A stretch of 55,975 nt of DNA. Source: Ga0077527 sp038144955. Its GTDB lineage: Bacteria > Pseudomonadota > Gammaproteobacteria > Burkholderiales > SG8-41. The stretch lies in NCBI GenBank assembly GCA_038144955.1, contig JAYQOT010000006.1, forward strand, positions 1-55,975, written 5' to 3'. Made by a program: the position numbers and the translations under genes. The notes under the pieces are model-generated. The model had not been told where the DNA came from and made no database searches. It saw only the letters and a program-made list of their open reading frames with translations. Below are positions 32,587-41,110 of this stretch, piece by piece (position 1 is the first letter of the stretch; every line of letters begins with the position of its first letter).

Positions 32587-33687
32587 TCAACCAGCCAAAG
32601 CGCGCCTCAGCGCATCGAGAAAGCGCGCATTCTCGGATTCCAGTCCGATCGATACCCGCAGATGGCCGGGCATGCCGTAACTGGCAATGGGACGCACGAT
32701 GACGCCCAGCCGCAGCAGCTTCTGGAACACCTCGCCCGCCCTGGGCACTTCAAAGGTGACGAAATTGCCATAGGAAGGAATGTGTTTGAGCCCGAGCTTG
32801 CCGAGCCCTGCGACGATCTGGTCCATGCCGCGGCAGTTGAGTTCGTAGCTCTCGCGGATGAAGGCTTCGTCATCCAATGCTGCAGCGGCGGCGGCCAGCG
32901 ACAGGCTGTTGACGTTGAACGGCTGACGCACCCGGTTCATCAGGTCGGCCACGCCAGGGGCACCCAGCGCATAGCCCACGCGCAGCCCCGCCAGCCCATA
33001 AACCTTTGAAAACGTGCGGGTGATCAGCAGGTTCGGATATTTTTTCAGCCAGCCGATACTGTCGTAGCGGAAATCCGTGCGCAGGTATTCGGTATAGGCC
33101 TCGTCGAGCACCACCAGCACGTCGGCGGACAGGCCGGCGATGAATTTTTCGAGCGCAACCCCTTCGACAAACGTGCCGGTGGGATTGTTGGGATTGGCGA
33201 TGAACACCAGACGCGTATCCGCGCGTACCGCCGCCGCCATTGCGGCTAGGTCGTGGCCGTAGTTGCGTGCCGGCACCGCGATGCCCTTTGCCCCCACCGC
33301 CTGCACCGCCAGCGGGTATACCGCGAACGCATGTTCGGAATACACCGCCGACTGCCCCGGGGTCAGGAACGAACGCGCCGCCAGTTCAAGCACATCGTTG
33401 GAGCCGTTGCCGAGGACGATTCCATCCATCGCCACGCCGAAGCGGCGCGACAACGCCTGCTTCAGTTCAAAACCGTTACCGTCGGGATAGCGCGACAGAC
33501 CATCCATGATCGCGCGCATCGCCTGCGCCGCTTTGGGACTGACACCCAGCGGGTTTTCGTTGGAAGCCAGCTTGACGATGGTTGACTCGTCGAGGCCCAG
33601 TTCGCGGGCCAGTTCGGAAGTCGGCTTGCCCGGCTGGTACGGTGCGATCGCTTTTATATAGCCCGGCGCAAGGTCACAAACACTCAT
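32587..33687 (-). CDS. hisC: Histidinol-phosphate aminotransferase
   Basis: The 366-residue PLP enzyme of fold type I transaminates imidazole-acetol phosphate, and in this context probably also aromatic keto acids. Motifs are KLASNENPLGVSPKA (residues 39-53), NPNNPTGTFVEG, LDEAYTEY and the PLP lysine in TRTFSKVYGLAGLRVGYALG. It lies between pheA and tyrA, as in other betaproteobacteria, which supports an aromatic amino-acid role. The 34-base gap to pheA has no Shine-Dalgarno but has TATATACT six bases before the ATG, within an AT-rich repeat. Confidence 0.95.
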   Translation of the reverse strand: MSVCDLAPGYIKAIAPYQPGKPTSELARELGLDESTIVKLASNENPLGVSPKAAQAMRAIMDGLSRYPDGNGFELKQALSRRFGVAMDGIVLGNGSNDVLELAARSFLTPGQSAVYSEHAFAVYPLAVQAVGAKGIAVPARNYGHDLAAMAAAVRADTRLVFIANPNNPTGTFVEGVALEKFIAGLSADVLVVLDEAYTEYLRTDFRYDSIGWLKKYPNLLITRTFSKVYGLAGLRVGYALGAPGVADLMNRVRQPFNVNSLSLAAAAAALDDEAFIRESYELNCRGMDQIVAGLGKLGLKHIPSYGNFVTFEVPRAGEVFQKLLRLGVIVRPIASYGMPGHLRVSIGLESENARFLDALRRALAG

Positions 33688-33695
33688 TGTTTTAG

Positions 33696-33714
33696 TATAT
33701 AAAACAGATACTTA
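33696..33714. repeat. AT-rich dispersed motif, copy A
   Basis: TATATAAAACAGATACTTA fills most of the 34-base gap between pheA and hisC. It differs from the copy at 43760-43778 at one of 19 positions. On the minus strand it contains TATATACT, a possible -10 for hisC. Confidence 0.6.
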
Positions 33715-33721
33715 TGTGTTT

Positions 33722-34786
33722 TTAACGTGCAGCCGGATATGAACCCAGGACCTTGAGGAAGGCTGCCTTGCGCCCGAGCGCGGTCAGTGCACGAGCCACC
33801 CGCGGCTCCTGCCGATGACCTTCGATGTCTACATAAAACACGTATTCCCAGAGGCCGGTACGCGCCGGACGAGACTCGAACCGGGTCATGCTGACCCCGT
33901 GCTTCGCCAGCGGTGTCAGCAGATCATGAACTGCACCCGGCACATTGCGCGTCGACAGCACCAGTGAGGTCTTGTCGCGCCCCGATGGTGGCACTTCCTC
34001 GCTGCCGATCACCACAAAGCGCGTGGTGTTCTTCGGATCATCCTCGATATTGCGCGCCAGCAGCTTCAAACCGTAGAGCGATGCCGCGGTGCGGCTGGCA
34101 ATGGCTGCCGAACGCCGATTCCTGCTCGCCAGCCGCGCGGCCTCCGCATTGCTGACCACTGCGATGCGTTCGGCATCCGGAAGATTGCGCGACAGCCACT
34201 GCTGGCATTGGGCGAGGCTTTGCGTATGCGAATAGACGATACGGATGGCATCGCGTTTCGCTGCGGTGCTCATCAGGCATTGCCGCACCGGCAGCATGAC
34301 CTCGCCGCAGATGCGGGTCGAGGTATTCAGCAGCAGATCCAGCGCACGGCCGACCGCTCCTTCAGTGGAATTCTCCACGGGCACCACGCCATAGCCGGCG
34401 CCGCCGGTCTCAACCGCACGGAACACTTCGTCGATGGAAGCATGCGCCTGTGAACCGGTGGCCGAACCGAAATGCTTGACTACCGCTTCCTGGCTGAATG
34501 TTCCTGCAGGTCCGAGATAGGCCACCGCCATCTGGTCCTCGAGGGCACGGCAGGCCGACATGATTTCAGTGAACAGTCGCGACAGCGCCGCATGGCTCAG
34601 CGGTCCCTTGTTCAGCTCGCGCACCCGGCGCAATACCTGCGCTTCGCGCTCCGGCTTGTAGGCTGCCGTTCCGCCCTTCGCCTGCCAGGCCTGTTGCGCC
34701 AGTTTCGCCCGCGCCGACAGCAATTGCACGAGCCGGGCATCAAGGGCATCGATCTTGCGGCGGACGTCGCTCAGGGAATTAGCCAT
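33722..34786 (-). CDS. pheA: Bifunctional chorismate mutase/prephenate dehydratase (P-protein)
   Basis: The 354-residue enzyme converts chorismate to phenylpyruvate. Residues 1-88 are an AroQ-type chorismate mutase (DVRRKIDALDARLVQLLSAR). Residues 88-265 are prephenate dehydratase (AYLGPAGTFSQEAVVKHFGS, and the NTTRFVVIGSEEV region containing the catalytic TRF). The C-terminal ACT domain (TSLVLSTRNVPGAVHDLL, ESRPARTGLWEYVFYVDIEG) should give phenylalanine feedback. It follows serA by 17 bases and precedes hisC. No leader-peptide attenuator was found. Confidence 0.97.
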   Translation of the reverse strand: MANSLSDVRRKIDALDARLVQLLSARAKLAQQAWQAKGGTAAYKPEREAQVLRRVRELNKGPLSHAALSRLFTEIMSACRALEDQMAVAYLGPAGTFSQEAVVKHFGSATGSQAHASIDEVFRAVETGGAGYGVVPVENSTEGAVGRALDLLLNTSTRICGEVMLPVRQCLMSTAAKRDAIRIVYSHTQSLAQCQQWLSRNLPDAERIAVVSNAEAARLASRNRRSAAIASRTAASLYGLKLLARNIEDDPKNTTRFVVIGSEEVPPSGRDKTSLVLSTRNVPGAVHDLLTPLAKHGVSMTRFESRPARTGLWEYVFYVDIEGHRQEPRVARALTALGRKAAFLKVLGSYPAAR

Positions 34787-34803
34787 GCGCTGTGAATGCC
34801 GTT

Positions 34804-35985
34804 TCAGTTTGCCGGCAGGTATCTCACGGAAAGCACGCCGCCGATCGCTGCCAGCTCCGCAATCAGGGCATCAGGCACCGCGCTGTCGACATCGACCAGG
34901 GTATAGGCCATGTCGCCGCGGGACTTGTTGAGCATATTGTGAATGTTCAGTCCCGCGCGCGCCAGCGCCGTGGAAATCTGGCCGACCATGTTGGGTACGT
35001 TGGCATTGACGATACCGAGTCGGTATTCCGACTCTCGATGCATCACGACGTCGGCGAAATTGACCGAGTTGCGGATGTTGCCGTTCTCCAGAAAATCACG
35101 CACCTGGTCAGCCACCATCACCGCACAGTTGTCCTCGGCTTCGCGGGTCGAAGCGCCCAGATGGGGCAAGGTCACGACGCCGCCCTGCCCGGAAAGTTTC
35201 TGTGCCGGGAAGTCGCAGACGTATTTGGACAGGCGCTTGGCCGACAACGCTTCGAGCACAGCGTCATTGTCCACGATGCCTTCCCGCGAAAAATTGAGCA
35301 GCACCGCCCCCTGCCTGAGCAGCTTGACGCGCTGCATACTGATCAGACCGCGAGTCGCCGCCACCAGCGGCACGTGCAGGGTCACGAAATCGGCACCCTT
35401 GAGCACTTCCTCAATGGTATGCGCCTTGCGCACCTGGGATGGCAAGCTCCATGCTGCATCGACCGTGATTTCGGGATCGAAGCCGAGCACGTTCATGCCC
35501 AGCTTGATCGCAGCATCGGCGACCAGGCTGCCAATCTTGCCCAGCCCGATGACACCCAGCGTCCGGCCCGGCAATTCGATGCCGGCAAACTGCTTCTTGC
35601 CGTCCTCGACCAGCTTGTGCAGCGCTGCATCATCGCCTTTGAGACCTTCGACAAACCGCGCCGCTGGAATCAGGTTGCGCGCGGCAATCAGCATCGACGC
35701 AATCACCAATTCCTTCACCGCGTTGGCATTCGCGCCCGGCGCATTGAATACCGGCACGCCGCGCTGATTCATCTTGTCCACCGGAATGTTGTTGGTACCC
35801 GCCCCGGCACGCCCTATCGTCCTGACGCTCAGGGGTATATCCATCTTGTGCATATCGTGCGAACGCACCAGGACCGCATCCGGAGCCTGGATATCGCCAC
35901 CCAGGCTGTAGCGGTCTTTCGGAAAACGCTGCAGGCCTACAGCGGCGATCGAATTCAGGGTCAGTATCTTCAGGGTATCAGCCAT
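34804..35985 (-). CDS. serA: D-3-phosphoglycerate dehydrogenase
   Basis: The 393-residue enzyme starts serine synthesis by oxidising 3-phosphoglycerate. It has the D-2-hydroxyacid dehydrogenase fold: TIGRAGAGTNNIPVDKMNQR, NAD-binding GVIGLGKIGSLVADAA near 143-158, catalytic Arg in LLNFSREGIVDN, and His in TLPHLGASTREAEDN. A C-terminal ACT domain (RLGIVNANVPNMVGQISTAL) suggests effector control. ATG 35983-35985 gives an 8-base overlap with serC; an in-frame GTG at 36003 is a less likely alternative. The serC-serA pair places two serine-pathway steps together. Confidence 0.95.
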   Translation of the reverse strand: MADTLKILTLNSIAAVGLQRFPKDRYSLGGDIQAPDAVLVRSHDMHKMDIPLSVRTIGRAGAGTNNIPVDKMNQRGVPVFNAPGANANAVKELVIASMLIAARNLIPAARFVEGLKGDDAALHKLVEDGKKQFAGIELPGRTLGVIGLGKIGSLVADAAIKLGMNVLGFDPEITVDAAWSLPSQVRKAHTIEEVLKGADFVTLHVPLVAATRGLISMQRVKLLRQGAVLLNFSREGIVDNDAVLEALSAKRLSKYVCDFPAQKLSGQGGVVTLPHLGASTREAEDNCAVMVADQVRDFLENGNIRNSVNFADVVMHRESEYRLGIVNANVPNMVGQISTALARAGLNIHNMLNKSRGDMAYTLVDVDSAVPDALIAELAAIGGVLSVRYLPAN

Positions 35986-37060
35986 TTTTGCGCTCGAACT
36001 CACGCATGTACTGGACCAGCGCCTTCACCCCCTCCAGCGGCATCGCGTTGTAGATGGATGCGCGCATGCCACCGACCGAACGGTGGCCCTTGAGCTGGGT
36101 CAGCCCCGCAGCCTCGGCATCCTTGAGAAACGCCTTGTCGAGATCCGCGTTGCGCAGCGTGAACGGGATGTTCATCAGCGAACGGTCATCCTTCGCCACC
36201 GGAGAATGATAGAACTCGGTCTGGTCGAGATAATCGTAGAGCAACGCCGCTTTGGCCCGGTTGATCTGCTCCATCTGCGTAAGACCGCCCATCCGCTTGA
36301 GCCAGTCGAATACCAGACCGGCGATGTAGATGCCGTAGGTGGCCGGAGTGTTCGACATCGAATCGTTTTCCGCCTGTACCTTGTAGTCGAACACCGTCGG
36401 CGTCACCGGCAGCGCCTGGCCGAGCAGGTCTTCGCGCACGATGACGATGGTGACGCCGGCAGGACCGATGTTTTTCTGCGCGCCGGCGTAGATCAGGCCA
36501 TAGCGTGACACATCCATCGGCCGCGACAGGATGTGCGAGGACATGTCTGCGACCAGCGGTACGTTCCCGGTATCGGGAACCCAGTGGAATTCGACGCCGC
36601 CGATGGTCTCGTTGGTTGTGAGGTGCACATAGGCCGCATCCGGATCCAGCTTCCACTCCGACTGCTTGGGCGCACGCGTGAAATTGTCGGCCTCGGAACT
36701 GGCGGCGACATTCACCTTGCAGAATTTTTTCGCGTCGGTGATCGCCTTCTTCGACCACTGCCCGGTGTTGACGTAGTCCGCCCTGTCCTTGCCGCGCAGC
36801 AGATTCATCGGCACCACGGCGAACTGCGCCGAAGCCCCGCCCTGCAGGAACAGCACCTTGTAATTCTTCGGGATGCCCATCAGCTCGCGCAGGCCGGCTT
36901 CAGCCCTGGCGTGGATGTCGATGAACTCCTTGCCGCGGTGGCTCATTTCCATGACCGACATGCCGCTGCCATGCCAGTCGAGCATTTCCTCGGCTGCCTG
37001 TTTGAGCACCGGCTCCGGCAATACCGCCGGACCGGCACTGAAATTGAATACTCTAGCCAT
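35978..37060 (-). CDS. serC: Phosphoserine aminotransferase
   Basis: The 360-residue PLP enzyme makes phosphoserine and also acts in pyridoxine synthesis. It opens with NFSAGPAVLPEPVLKQAAEE. The PLP lysine is in LIYAGAQKNIGPAGVTIVIV, and the C-terminal HRSVGGMRASIYNAMP is a family hallmark. No clear Shine-Dalgarno is seen before ATG 37058-37060. It follows gyrA by 66 bases and overlaps serA. Confidence 0.97.
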   Translation of the reverse strand: MARVFNFSAGPAVLPEPVLKQAAEEMLDWHGSGMSVMEMSHRGKEFIDIHARAEAGLRELMGIPKNYKVLFLQGGASAQFAVVPMNLLRGKDRADYVNTGQWSKKAITDAKKFCKVNVAASSEADNFTRAPKQSEWKLDPDAAYVHLTTNETIGGVEFHWVPDTGNVPLVADMSSHILSRPMDVSRYGLIYAGAQKNIGPAGVTIVIVREDLLGQALPVTPTVFDYKVQAENDSMSNTPATYGIYIAGLVFDWLKRMGGLTQMEQINRAKAALLYDYLDQTEFYHSPVAKDDRSLMNIPFTLRNADLDKAFLKDAEAAGLTQLKGHRSVGGMRASIYNAMPLEGVKALVQYMREFERKNG

Positions 37061-37126
37061 TCGTGATTGACCGCTGTGTTGAAAAATGGATAAGTGGACG
37101 GAAACGCTGCGACTGTGGAGGAAGCA

Positions 37127-39670
37127 CTATTCCTCTTCGTCGGTTTCGACGATAGTCTCCATGCCGACCAGCAATTCGCCTTCGTCCAGGTTGATCAGCC
37201 GCACCCCTTGAGTCGACCGCCCCTGCTCACGCACCTCGGATACACGGGTGCGGATCAGCACGCCACCGGTGGTAATCAGCATGATCTCGTCTTCCTTGTT
37301 CACCAGCTGCGCACCAACCAGCTTGCCGTTGCGTTCGCTCGACTGGATCGCGATCATGCCCTGCGTGCCGCGACCGTGTCGCGTGTACTCGGAAACGGGC
37401 GTGCGCTTGCCATAGCCGTGCTCGGTGGCAGTCAGCACCGACTGGGTTTCCTCTTCGGTGGTCAGCAACGAGATAACCTTCTGTTTCGGCTGCAATTTCA
37501 TGCCGCGCACCCCGGCCGCCGCCCGCCCCATCGCGCGCACTTCGCTTTCCTTGAAGCGCACCGCCTTGCCGGCATCGGAGAACAGCATGATGTCCTGCTT
37601 GCCGTCGGTTACGGCCACGCCGATCAGGTAATCCCCGTCGTCGAGATTCACGGCGATGATGCCCTTGGCCATCGGCCGCGAAAAGGCTGACAACGCGGTT
37701 TTCTTCACCGTGCCGGTGGAAGTCGCCATGAACACGAAATGCTCGTCGTCGAAATCCCGCACCGGCAGGATCGCGGTGATTTTCTCGTGCTCCATCAGCG
37801 GCACCAGGTTGATGATCGGCTTGCCGCGCGAAGCACGACTGCCCTGGGGCACCTCGTAAACCTTGATCCAGTACACCCGTCCGCGGTTGGAGAAGCAGAG
37901 GATGTAATCGTGGGTGTTGGCAATGAACAGCTTCTCGACGAAATCATCATCCTTCGTCGTCGTCGCCTGCTTGCCGCGGCCACCGCGCTTCTGCGCGCGG
38001 TAATCGGCCACCGGCTGCGACTTCATGTAGCCGCCGTGAGAAAGCGTCACCACCACGTCCTCGGGCTGGATCAGATCCTCGGTGCTCAGATCCTGGGTCT
38101 TGATGACAATTTCGCTGCGCCGCTCGTCGCCATACTGTTTTTTGACTTCGGCGAGTTCGGTGGAAATGATCTTGGTCACCCGGCCCGGCTTGTCGAGGAT
38201 GTCGAGCAGGTCGGTGATCTTGTCCATCGTCTCGCGATACTCGCTGACAATCTTGTCCTGCTCCAGTGCGGTCAGCCGCTGCAGACGAAGTTCCAGAATC
38301 TGCTGGGCCTGTGCCTCGGAGAGTTTGTAACCCTTTTTCTGCAGTCCGAACTCCACCGCCAGCCCTTCCGGACGATAGGAGGCGCCCTCGCCACGCGACA
38401 GCAGGTCTTCGACCAGCTTGGAGCGCCAGAACCGCGCCATCAGTTCCTGCTTGGCATCGGCCGGGGTCGGTGCCGCCTTGATCAGCGCGATGACTTCATC
38501 GACGTTCGACAGCGCCACGGCCAGACCTTCCAGCAGGTGGCCGCGTTCGCGCGCCTTGCGCAGCTCGAATACCGTGCGCCGGGTCACCACTTCGCGGCGG
38601 TGGCGCAGGAAGGCTTCGAGGAATTCCTTCAGATTGAGGATGCGCGGCTGGCCGTCGACCAGCGCGACCATGTTCATGCCGAAACTCTCCTGCATCTGCG
38701 TGTCTTTCCACAGATTGTTCAGGACGATTTCGGGAACCTCGCCACGCTTGAGTTCGATCACCGCTCGCATGCCGGACTTGTCGGACTCATCGCGGATGTC
38801 GGAAATACCCTCGAGCCTCTTTTCCCGGACCAGCTCGCCGATCTTCATCAGCAGGTTGGCCTTGTTGACCTGGTAGGGCAGTTCGTCGATGACGATGCTG
38901 ACGCGTCCGCCCTTCTCGGTTTCCTCGAAATGGGTGCGTGCGCGCATTACCACCTTGCCGCGACCCGTACGATAACCATCGTGGACCCCCTGCACGCCGT
39001 AAATGATCCCGGCGGTCGGGAAATCCGGCGCAGGCACTATCGCAATCAGCTCATTAATGGTGATGTCGGGATTTTTAAGCAGTGCCTGGCAGCCTTCGAC
39101 GACCTCGCCCAGATTGTGCGGGGGAATATTGGTTGCCATGCCCACCGCTATGCCCGAGGAACCGTTGACCAGCAGGTTCGGCACCTTGGTCGGCAGCGTG
39201 ACCGGTTCTTTTTCCTTGCCGTCATAGTTGTCGACGAAATCGACGGTTTCCATGTCGATGTCGGCAAGCATGTCGGAGGTGATCTTTTCCAGCCGGCATT
39301 CGGTATAGCGGTAGGCCGCTGCCGAGTCGCCGTCGACCGAACCGAAGTTGCCCTGGCCGTCGATCAGCGTGTAGCGCATCGAGAAGTTCTGCGCCATGCG
39401 CACCAGCGCTTCGTAGGTCGCGCTGTCGCCGTGAGGATGGTATTTACCGAGCACGTCACCGACTACGCGAGCGCACTTCACGTAGGGTCGGTTCCACACA
39501 TTATTGGCCTCGTGCATCGCAAACAGAATGCGGCGGTGCACCGGCTTCAGTCCGTCGCGCACGTCGGGCAGCGCGCGACCGACGATGACGCTCATCGCAT
39601 AGTCGAGATAGGAACGCCGCATCTCCTCTTCAAGGCTGATGGGCAGGGTTTCTTTGGCAAATTGATCCAT
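37127..39670 (-). CDS. gyrA: DNA gyrase subunit A
   Basis: The 847-residue subunit cuts and reseals DNA in type II supercoiling with GyrB. The breakage-reunion domain includes the quinolone-determining region KYHPHGDSATYEALVRMAQN. Serine is at the position equivalent to E. coli 83 and Glu at 87, so there is no sign of a Ser83 resistance change. The catalytic tyrosine is in AAYRYTECRLEKI. The C-terminal half carries the beta-pinwheel blades with a GyrA box-like QKRGGRGKQA. It has its own promoter and a leader hairpin, and starts the long minus-strand line. Confidence 0.97.
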   Translation of the reverse strand: MDQFAKETLPISLEEEMRRSYLDYAMSVIVGRALPDVRDGLKPVHRRILFAMHEANNVWNRPYVKCARVVGDVLGKYHPHGDSATYEALVRMAQNFSMRYTLIDGQGNFGSVDGDSAAAYRYTECRLEKITSDMLADIDMETVDFVDNYDGKEKEPVTLPTKVPNLLVNGSSGIAVGMATNIPPHNLGEVVEGCQALLKNPDITINELIAIVPAPDFPTAGIIYGVQGVHDGYRTGRGKVVMRARTHFEETEKGGRVSIVIDELPYQVNKANLLMKIGELVREKRLEGISDIRDESDKSGMRAVIELKRGEVPEIVLNNLWKDTQMQESFGMNMVALVDGQPRILNLKEFLEAFLRHRREVVTRRTVFELRKARERGHLLEGLAVALSNVDEVIALIKAAPTPADAKQELMARFWRSKLVEDLLSRGEGASYRPEGLAVEFGLQKKGYKLSEAQAQQILELRLQRLTALEQDKIVSEYRETMDKITDLLDILDKPGRVTKIISTELAEVKKQYGDERRSEIVIKTQDLSTEDLIQPEDVVVTLSHGGYMKSQPVADYRAQKRGGRGKQATTTKDDDFVEKLFIANTHDYILCFSNRGRVYWIKVYEVPQGSRASRGKPIINLVPLMEHEKITAILPVRDFDDEHFVFMATSTGTVKKTALSAFSRPMAKGIIAVNLDDGDYLIGVAVTDGKQDIMLFSDAGKAVRFKESEVRAMGRAAAGVRGMKLQPKQKVISLLTTEEETQSVLTATEHGYGKRTPVSEYTRHGRGTQGMIAIQSSERNGKLVGAQLVNKEDEIMLITTGGVLIRTRVSEVREQGRSTQGVRLINLDEGELLVGMETIVETDEEE

Positions 39671-39698
39671 GAAATGTCCGGTCGGATTTTCCGGCGTT

Positions 39699-39752
39699 CC
39701 GGGCCTTCATAAGGTCCCGGATGCAGTAGTTACAAAGCGTGGAATTCTAACA
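39699..39752 (-). promoter_or_regulatory. gyrA promoter and leader hairpin
   Basis: On the minus strand TGTTAGAAT (39744-39752) is an extended -10 for gyrA, giving a start near 39737. The leader then folds CCGGG-CCTT against AAGG-CCCGG (39699-39720), a 9-10 bp hairpin with one mismatch, about 30 bases before the ATG. Confidence 0.5.
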
Positions 39753-40116
39753 TGCGACGAGAGACAGAATGCCCTCCACCCGTCCCATCTTCGACAAAGA
39801 TTGCGACCAGCAGCCGGCCAAGCACCAATCTGCGAGACCTCCCCGCCAAACCCGATCTGATCGCAGTATCAACACATGCCCCGCTCATCCAGGCACAGTG
39901 GCAAATCAGAGGAAAAATCGGGACGTGATTCCGTCTGCAGCTCAACCGCAAAGGCGTCAACCTTGGCAGCGATATCCACATGCATGCGGCATTGCAATGC
40001 ACCGGAAATTTGAAGCTCTCGAGCGCAGCACCCCCCCTTGTTCCATAAAGTGAAATAATCCCTGTTCCGGTACGGGAAATCGGCCAGCGCACGCTATGCT
40101 TTTTTTTTTAGAAACA
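39753..40116. other. Intergenic region between gyrA and the OmpA-family gene
   Basis: This stretch has no convincing gene. Two overlapping frames of about 95 and 120 codons exist on opposite strands, but without ribosome binding sites or recognisable sequence. It contains a C7 run near 40030 and a T-rich run at 40100-40109 before the OmpA-family promoter. Confidence 0.5.
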
Positions 40117-40125
40117 TGTTACTAT
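40117..40125 (+). promoter_or_regulatory. Extended -10 promoter of the OmpA-family gene
   Basis: TGTTACTAT fits TGn plus a -10 hexamer TACTAT. Transcription would start near 40132 and leave a leader of about 120 bases, ending in a strong AGGAGG site before ATG 40252. Confidence 0.5.
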
Positions 40126-40251
40126 CGCTCCAAGGTTTACTCGGATATCGGGGATGTGGTATCTAGTGGCCTTCGGGGAGATTAAATTTTAGTTTTTCCG
40201 GGTATCCGGCACGTCCCTATACTCTTTTCGCAAAACAGGAGGATCAAAAAC

Positions 40252-41025
40252 ATGCGTTCAGCTCTTAGGTTCATCATTGCAGGCGCCGTCGCTGCGGCAG
40301 CGTTTGCACCTGCGCTCGGTTCAGCCGCAGGCAAGGACGGGTACCTGACTACCACCGCCGGTGATGTGGTCAAGGCTTCCGGCGCAGGCGTCTGCGTCCG
40401 CACCAGCCAATGGACACCTGCCCTGGCCATCGCCGAGTGCGATCCGGATCTGGTGAAGAAAGCCGCTCCGGCACAGAAAGCCAAGCCGGCACAGAAAGCC
40501 AAGCCGGCACAGAAAGCCAAGCCGGCCCAGAAAGCCAAGCCCAAAAAGCCCTCGATGCTCAACATCACCGAGAAAATCGAGTTGCAGGGCATGGAGTTCA
40601 ACAAGGCCGAAATGACCGCTGACAACAAGAAGGATCTGGACAAGTTCCTCGGCGTCCTCGGCAAAGCCAACAAGTCGCGCGGCCCCGTGCAGATCGGTGC
40701 AGTCATCGTAACCGGTCACACCGACCGCATCGGCAACCTAGGCTACAACATGAAGCTCTCGGAGCGCCGTGCCATCACGGTCAAGGACTACATCGTCTCC
40801 AAGGGCGTCGACCAGAAGCTGATCTTCTGGGAAGGCAAAGGCCCGAAACAGCCGATCCCGGTCACCAAGTTCTGCGACAACAAGATGCAGCGCAAACAGC
40901 TGATCGAGTGTCTCTCGCCGAACCGCCGTGTCACCGTGGAAGTGGTTGGCCGTGCCGTGAACCTGAAGCCGAAGGCTGCTGCCAAGAAAAAGGCAGCTTC
41001 CAAGAAGCCCGCCTCACGTCGCTAA
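40252..41025 (+). CDS. OmpA-family outer membrane/peptidoglycan-binding protein
   Basis: The 257-residue protein has a signal peptide (residues 1-27, cleavage after GSAAG or nearby). Next come a short domain, a repetitive Ala/Lys/Pro linker (AQKAKP four times, residues 74-97) and a C-terminal OmpA domain. The peptidoglycan-binding signature is VTGHTDRIGNLGYNMKLSER. Two cysteines (KFCDNK and ECLSPNRR) in the C-terminal part may form the disulfide common in betaproteobacterial OmpA proteins. There is no N-terminal beta-barrel, so it resembles a periplasmic tether. CAGGAGGATC precedes the ATG. Confidence 0.92.
   Translation: MRSALRFIIAGAVAAAAFAPALGSAAGKDGYLTTTAGDVVKASGAGVCVRTSQWTPALAIAECDPDLVKKAAPAQKAKPAQKAKPAQKAKPAQKAKPKKPSMLNITEKIELQGMEFNKAEMTADNKKDLDKFLGVLGKANKSRGPVQIGAVIVTGHTDRIGNLGYNMKLSERRAITVKDYIVSKGVDQKLIFWEGKGPKQPIPVTKFCDNKMQRKQLIECLSPNRRVTVEVVGRAVNLKPKAAAKKKAASKKPASRR
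40471..40542 (+). repeat. Four 18-base direct repeats in the OmpA-family linker
   Basis: GCACAGAAAGCCAAGCCG occurs three times without change, and a fourth unit differs at two bases. Each unit codes AQKAKP in frame, so gain or loss of units would change linker length by six residues without a frameshift. Confidence 0.9.
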
Positions 41026-41042
41026 GCTTCAACAGCATCACG

Positions 41043-41073
41043 AAAAGCCCTGCTTCGGCAGGGCTTTTTTTTT
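41043..41073 (+). terminator. Rho-independent terminator of the OmpA-family gene
   Basis: AGCCCTGC and GCAGGGCT form a stem capped by a UUCG tetraloop, followed by a T9 tract. It isolates this gene from the mtaD-ubiG-gph unit downstream. Confidence 0.92.
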
Positions 41074-41110
41074 AATACAATCACCGTGAAACCTGCGGAA
41101 CCCTTCACGA

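Noticed and set aside
34792..36093. A 433-codon frame opposite serA and the end of serC
   Set aside because: Arg/His-rich antisense translation without ribosome binding site or recognisable domain.
37127..39670. Possible quinolone-resistance change in gyrA
   Set aside because: The residue equivalent to Ser83 is serine. Glu at the 87-equivalent is natural in several bacteria, so resistance is not supported.
37739..39712. A 657-codon frame opposite gyrA
   Set aside because: It lies wholly opposite a clear gyrase subunit and has no domain or start site.
39730..40092. Frames of about 95-120 codons in the gyrA-OmpA gap
   Set aside because: No ribosome binding site, no domain, and opposing frames overlap. 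They are treated as non-coding.
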